Part shown: positions 21,702-25,092 of the stretch, one piece after another | Layout: each line of letters starts with the position of its first letter | How positions within the stretch are numbered: position 1 is the stretch's first letter | Source: Chloromonas sp. AAM2 | Lineage: Eukaryota > Chlorophyta > Chlorophyceae > Chlamydomonadales > Chlamydomonadaceae | DNA: 25,092 nt | Direction of reading: 5' to 3' | Assembly: GCA_004335635.1 (NCBI GenBank) | Contig: QAXH01005858.1 | Coordinates: 1-25,092, forward strand | The notes under the pieces: model-generated | The model's database searches: none | Told to the model about the DNA's origin: nothing | What the model saw: the letters and a program-made list of their open reading frames with translations, nothing else | Position numbers and translations under genes: made by a program

Positions 21702-24207
21702 ATGGACACCCTCAAGGGTCAGGTCCGGGGATTGCTGATAAAGTACGATAACGACAGCAGCACCAAGGCAGAGGAGAAGAAGCTGACGGGCAAGCTGATG
21801 GCACTACTTGACAAGATCGAGGACGCGTACCTGCAAGAGGCTGTGCAACTGGGGGCAACTGACACTGTAATGCCCGAGATGAAGCGGAAATCGCAACTGT
21901 ACCGGGTAGAAAATGTATTTGTATACTGCCACAAGTGTGAGCCCTGCCTGGCAGCTGCGCATTGCAAACACATGCCTGGCTGCCTTCGATCTCAACAAAC
22001 CTGCAATTGCTGCATCATGGAATTCGCCCTGATGCTGGGTTATGCTGTAATGGCGTACACAGGTGTGCCTGCCGATTTGGATGTACAGGTGGCGCAGCAG
22101 CTACTCAGCCCGTTCTCACCTGGACGTGTCCCATCAGCATTGACCGCAACTACGCTCACCTCTATGCTTCAAGATCCTCCAGCAGGACGGGTCATTGATG
22201 TGGACAACCGTCTCAGCGCGAAGTTTGGCTTCTTGTTCACCCACAGCAACCCTCAACAGACAACAGGAGTGCTATACAGCGCCCTAGCACGGGCTTTGAA
22301 TGCAATGCCTGGTCATGACGATGCTGGTGAGTGCCTTGTCCAGGCCTGGCTTGTGACACGGCTGGCCAATAGCGCCACCGTTGTGACAGGGTCAAGAAAC
22401 AGCGTATCGGTGTTTGTCGCAAAGCAATGCAAGCTAATCAGTCTGCAATAGGTGCCTAGCCCTTGCGATATATTGCATGCCTGGAGGGTCACGGAATGTC
22501 TTCTTGCGCCCCTTCTTGTTCGTCAGGCCAGGGCTCATGAGGGCCAACGCCCTAGCGTTCGTCCTGTTACGCAGTCTTTTCTGGCCATGGTTTGAAATTG
22601 TAAAGAAAGCGGGAGGCACGTTGTCAGCGGTGCGTCGATTCTTGAGCAGGAGACCCTATGTCGATCACTGTTTTGCCTGAATTTGCATAGGTGAACAGCG
22701 ATGGCACGAGTACTGGGGCAACGTCCTTGGTAATGTGATTTCGGTAGCTGCTCAGCTGCTAGGCATGAACCTGCAGTTGGACGGGACTGTGCAGGATGCC
22801 AGCGGCGTCACTGCAGCAGGCAAGCACCGTGACTACCTGCTGTGGTTCAACCGGCTGGTGATGGTGTGCGCCGAGGAGAAGCGTTCATCAGTCAGCCTGG
22901 CCCAGGCAGAGGAAGACCTGTACAAGATGCACAATGGCGCGGGTGCGCCCATGTATGGGCAGCTGCAGTACCTGCTTGGCATGGCCACTTCAGGGGCCAC
23001 CATCAAGTTTTACGCTCTGGACCTGCGCCGTCCATGGACTGGCACCCCCATCTCAGGTGAGAAGGAGGAGCAGCTTGGGCCAAGGGAGCTGTGGGAGTCC
23101 TGCTGTGGTGGGGCAGCTGCTTGGAGCTTGCAGCTGTGTGCAGTGCCAGCTTGCCAGTGCTGTTCTTCAGGTTGTTGCATGTCACTGCTAGGCCACTCAC
23201 AGCGCAGCGTCATGACTTGTCACGCATCTTGCGGACGCGCACCGTGCCTGCGGGGTAATGTTGCCGGCCTGTTAGCTGGTGTTCTTTCCCACAACCATTG
23301 CCTTTGCAGATGAGTTCAACACCACCAACCCCTTGCAGCGCTACAGGGCAGTGCTGGCAGCCATCAACATCGTTAGGTGGATCAGCACTGCTGCTAGCTG
23401 GCTGCCTGATACTGCACCGCCTTGTCGCATGCTTCAGTGGTCGCCTCGCCACAACTTGCCCGGCATGTACAACAATGTGGAGCTATGGCTGGGCTTCAAC
23501 CATGTGCGCAAGAAGTACCAGGCGCCGCGGCAACGTGCAGAGCAGCTGCTGTATGTGCTACTGGCACTTGAAAGTGTGCCCCACGCAATCCACATCACCG
23601 CCATAAAGGTGAGCATCAAGTGCCAAGTGCCAAGTGCCAAGTGCCTAGTGCCAAGGTGAGCATCAAGTGCCAAGTGCCAAGGTGAGCATCAAGTGCCAAA
23701 GGGTGGTACGAGGTATGGTAGGGACCGTGGGAGGTATGACGAAGGCCGCAGGAGTAACGGCAAGGGCCATGACACTTGTGGCAAAGGCTGTGTTAGCTTT
23801 GGCACAGACCGTATGAATTTGGGTATGGCACATGGCTTCATATGCGATCCGTGGTGTGCATGCACGCGACGCTGCCCATCCTCGCATGTGTTCTGTGCAG
23901 GATGGTATGAACAACAGGGTACCATCTGCAGCTAGGCTATGCTCTTCCAGAAGCTGTCGTAACGCTTAGCACTTGAACTTCCTCTTAGTTGCTGCTTCCA
24001 TGCCGTGCTGTGCCTTAGTGCTGTGCTCCTGTTGTGCTGCCCCAGGTCAATAACCATGTCATCAAGAGCGGACAGGTGCCTCAGCCACGCATCACCTCTA
24101 TTTTTCAGCTGCCACAGAATGTCGCTGACTCGCTGGTGGACGGGATGAACAGCTTTGAGCTGCAGATGGCACCTGTAGGGTATGTGCTTGGGCGGTACTC
24201 AGGTTAA
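21702..24207 (+). CDS. Putative Crinkler-like protein with PD-(D/E)XK nuclease-fold domain
   Basis: Exons inferred: 21702-21905, 22089-22326, 22691-23056, 23310-23608 and 24046-24207, all joining in phase (about 422 residues). The first exon is a charged helix (EEKKLTGKLMALLDKIEDAY). The third holds the diagnostic part: HRDYLLWFNRLVMVCAEEK, followed by QAEEDLYKMHN and YGQLQYLLGMATSGATIKFY. The spacing of Asp, the E-x-K and the YG.L.Y...YA.SG...FYA-like tail is what I know from the restriction-endonuclease-like domain of Crinkler-type proteins in oomycetes, fungi and algae. The fourth exon (YNNVELWLGFNHVRKKY) and fifth are not recognised. The start is taken at the ATG at 21702, because upstream frames lack one. 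The end is uncertain: TAA at 24205-24207, or a splice at 24179 into a later exon. Its function in this alga is unknown. Confidence 0.6.
22831..22881 (+). other. Candidate nuclease active-site motif (D...E-x-K)
   Basis: Asp (codon 22831-22833) in HRDYLLWF, then Glu (22873-22875) and Lys (22879-22881) in CAEEKRS. A strand-turn-strand with D and E-x-K is the core of the PD-(D/E)XK fold, which would bind a metal ion and cut nucleic acid. This is a motif-level assignment only. Confidence 0.5.
23603..23700 (+). repeat. Minisatellite carrying three copies of a 5' splice site
   Basis: AAGGTGAGCATCAAGTGCCAA occurs with its exon-intron junction at 23608/23609 and again at 23655/23656 and 23681/23682. 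The space between is filled with extra AAGTGCC heptamers. The first copy gives the donor that fits the next exon in phase. The others would add 47 or 73 bases and shift the frame. Confidence 0.85.
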
Positions 24208-24267
24208 CGATTTGGCAGACCAACAACACTCTGACGAGCAGACCATTCCAGACATACAGACCTGCAG

Positions 24268-24417
24268 ACTGGCAGACCTCTGCGTGAGGTGGCATGTATT
24301 CAATCCCCTTGCTATTGTTCTTGCATCCAGACATGCAGGTTAGCATACTGGCAGACCTTTGCGTGAGGGGGCATGTATTCAATTTCCTTGCTGTTGTTCT
24401 TGCATCCAGACATGCAG
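24268..24417. repeat. Tandem duplication with a 79-base period
   Basis: Two copies beginning ACTGGCAGACC start at 24268 and 24347 and end in CATCCAGACATGCAG, with only a few differences. It lies after the TAA at 24205-24207, in the 3'UTR or in an intron if the gene continues. Confidence 0.9.
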
Positions 24418-24893
24418 TCTCCGGGTCTCTGGGTTTCTCAGTTTGCACAGGAAACACCATGGCACTCACGGCTGATGCAGAGGCTGGCGTGGTGTATCCG
24501 GCCTTCTCCTGACCCAACCAAGGACCCGATCTTGCGCAGCAGACCCAGATGCCCACACACCTGAAGACGTTACCATTGTTAGGCTTGGACTTTGGACTCT
24601 GTGCTTCTCAGTCTGATGTCATCCAACCAGGTGCATGCATGCACTTGGCCGCTACTCGGAAAGCCAGAGACTCAGGGACTCCGGCTTAGTATACAGGGGC
24701 CGACTCAACTTTTTAGTGTGGTGTAGGCTCATGCATCTTGAATATTCATGACACAACTCGTAATGTTGCTACAAACACCCTTCTGTTGCCACACAACAGC
24801 TGCTGTTGGTGACAACAACTTCGTGGATACAGTCCGCTCACCATGCCAACAGGCAGCTCTTGTTGTGACCACTCAACAATACTTGTTGTGCAG

Positions 24894-24966
24894 GCTCCTT
24901 GAGTACTGGCGGTACGCCCTTGGCCACAGCAACTGCGGAAGCTGTCTGCTGGTCTGTAGCATTTGA
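24894..24966 (+). CDS. Possible further exon of the nuclease-fold gene (uncertain)
   Basis: An acceptor (acttgttgtgcag) precedes 24894. If the previous exon ended at the donor gtatgt (24180) instead of running to its TAA, the phase would match and the protein would end LLEYWRYALGHSNC to a TGA at 24964-24966. A different frame of the same stretch is open from 24896 to about 25033 (STGGTPLATATAEAVCWSVA) and looks at least as protein-like, so it could be the real exon of this gene or of another one. I cannot decide. Confidence 0.2.
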
Positions 24967-25092
24967 CACCTTGGCAGACGCCCATGAACGCCAAGTGATC
25001 TCCAGCCTTTATCTAGCCTTTATCTAGTCTTTGGCCTTGACTTTTGCGGCCCCGTCCTGTTTTGCTTTGGGTTGGCCTGCCTTGCCTGCTTT

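Larger units (their letters stand above)
24208..25092. other. Right-edge region, no firm gene
   Basis: Apart from the tandem duplication and the possible exon near 24894, nothing is recognised. CTTTATCTAG occurs twice in succession near 25008-25027. The gene to the left may continue through here and beyond the window. Confidence 0.4.

Noticed and set aside
21906..22088. Reading straight through from 21702 to 22451 as one exon
   Set aside because: The stretch 21906-22088 reads as Cys-rich unstructured sequence between a donor and an acceptor in the same phase, and the frame past 22326 loses similarity, so introns fit better.
23603..23700. CRISPR-like array
   Set aside because: The units are overlapping heptamers without unique spacers, in a eukaryotic intron; a minisatellite explains it.

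Overview
The window looks like nuclear DNA of a green alga (Chlorophyta). It has intron-dense genes with GT-AG introns mostly of about 60 to 600 bases, GT/CA-rich intronic and intergenic DNA, a typical plant/algal SUMO protease, and a histidine-kinase rhodopsin, a class known from Chlamydomonas and related algae. There are no bacterial-style operons. All gene models below were assembled by hand from exon reading frames, splice sites and phases, and have no transcript support.

Layout. (1) 104-254 (+): last exon(s) of a gene that begins before the window; only a charged coiled-coil end is visible. (2) 1564-8559 (+): a SUMO-specific cysteine protease (Ulp1/SENP, peptidase family C48) in about 12 exons. 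It has a long Gln/Pro/Ala-rich N-terminal half, a likely nuclear localisation signal, an acidic stretch with a SUMO-interacting motif, and a complete His-Asp-Gln-Cys active site. (3) 8560-13172: 4.6 kb with no convincing gene, but with a GT microsatellite, an inverted pair of dispersed repeats, a strong hairpin and a short tandem repeat. (4) 13173-20994 (-): the main gene, a histidine-kinase rhodopsin in about 21 exons (about 1053 residues). A microbial-type rhodopsin with the retinal-binding lysine leads through a short linker into a complete histidine kinase, then into a tail of about 430 residues that is mostly low in complexity. It has no receiver or cyclase domain. Both positions that normally carry the Schiff-base counterions are neutral (Gln and Asn). 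(5) 20995-21701: intergenic space between divergent genes, with a TATA-like box. (6) 21702-24207 (+), possibly continuing: an unnamed gene whose middle exon looks like the PD-(D/E)XK nuclease-fold domain of Crinkler-like eukaryotic proteins. It is followed by short tandem duplications.

Nothing suggests that the three large genes act in one pathway. The most notable item is the rhodopsin kinase. Its missing counterions predict a deprotonated, UV-absorbing retinal, and the missing receiver/cyclase modules imply that it signals to a separate partner.
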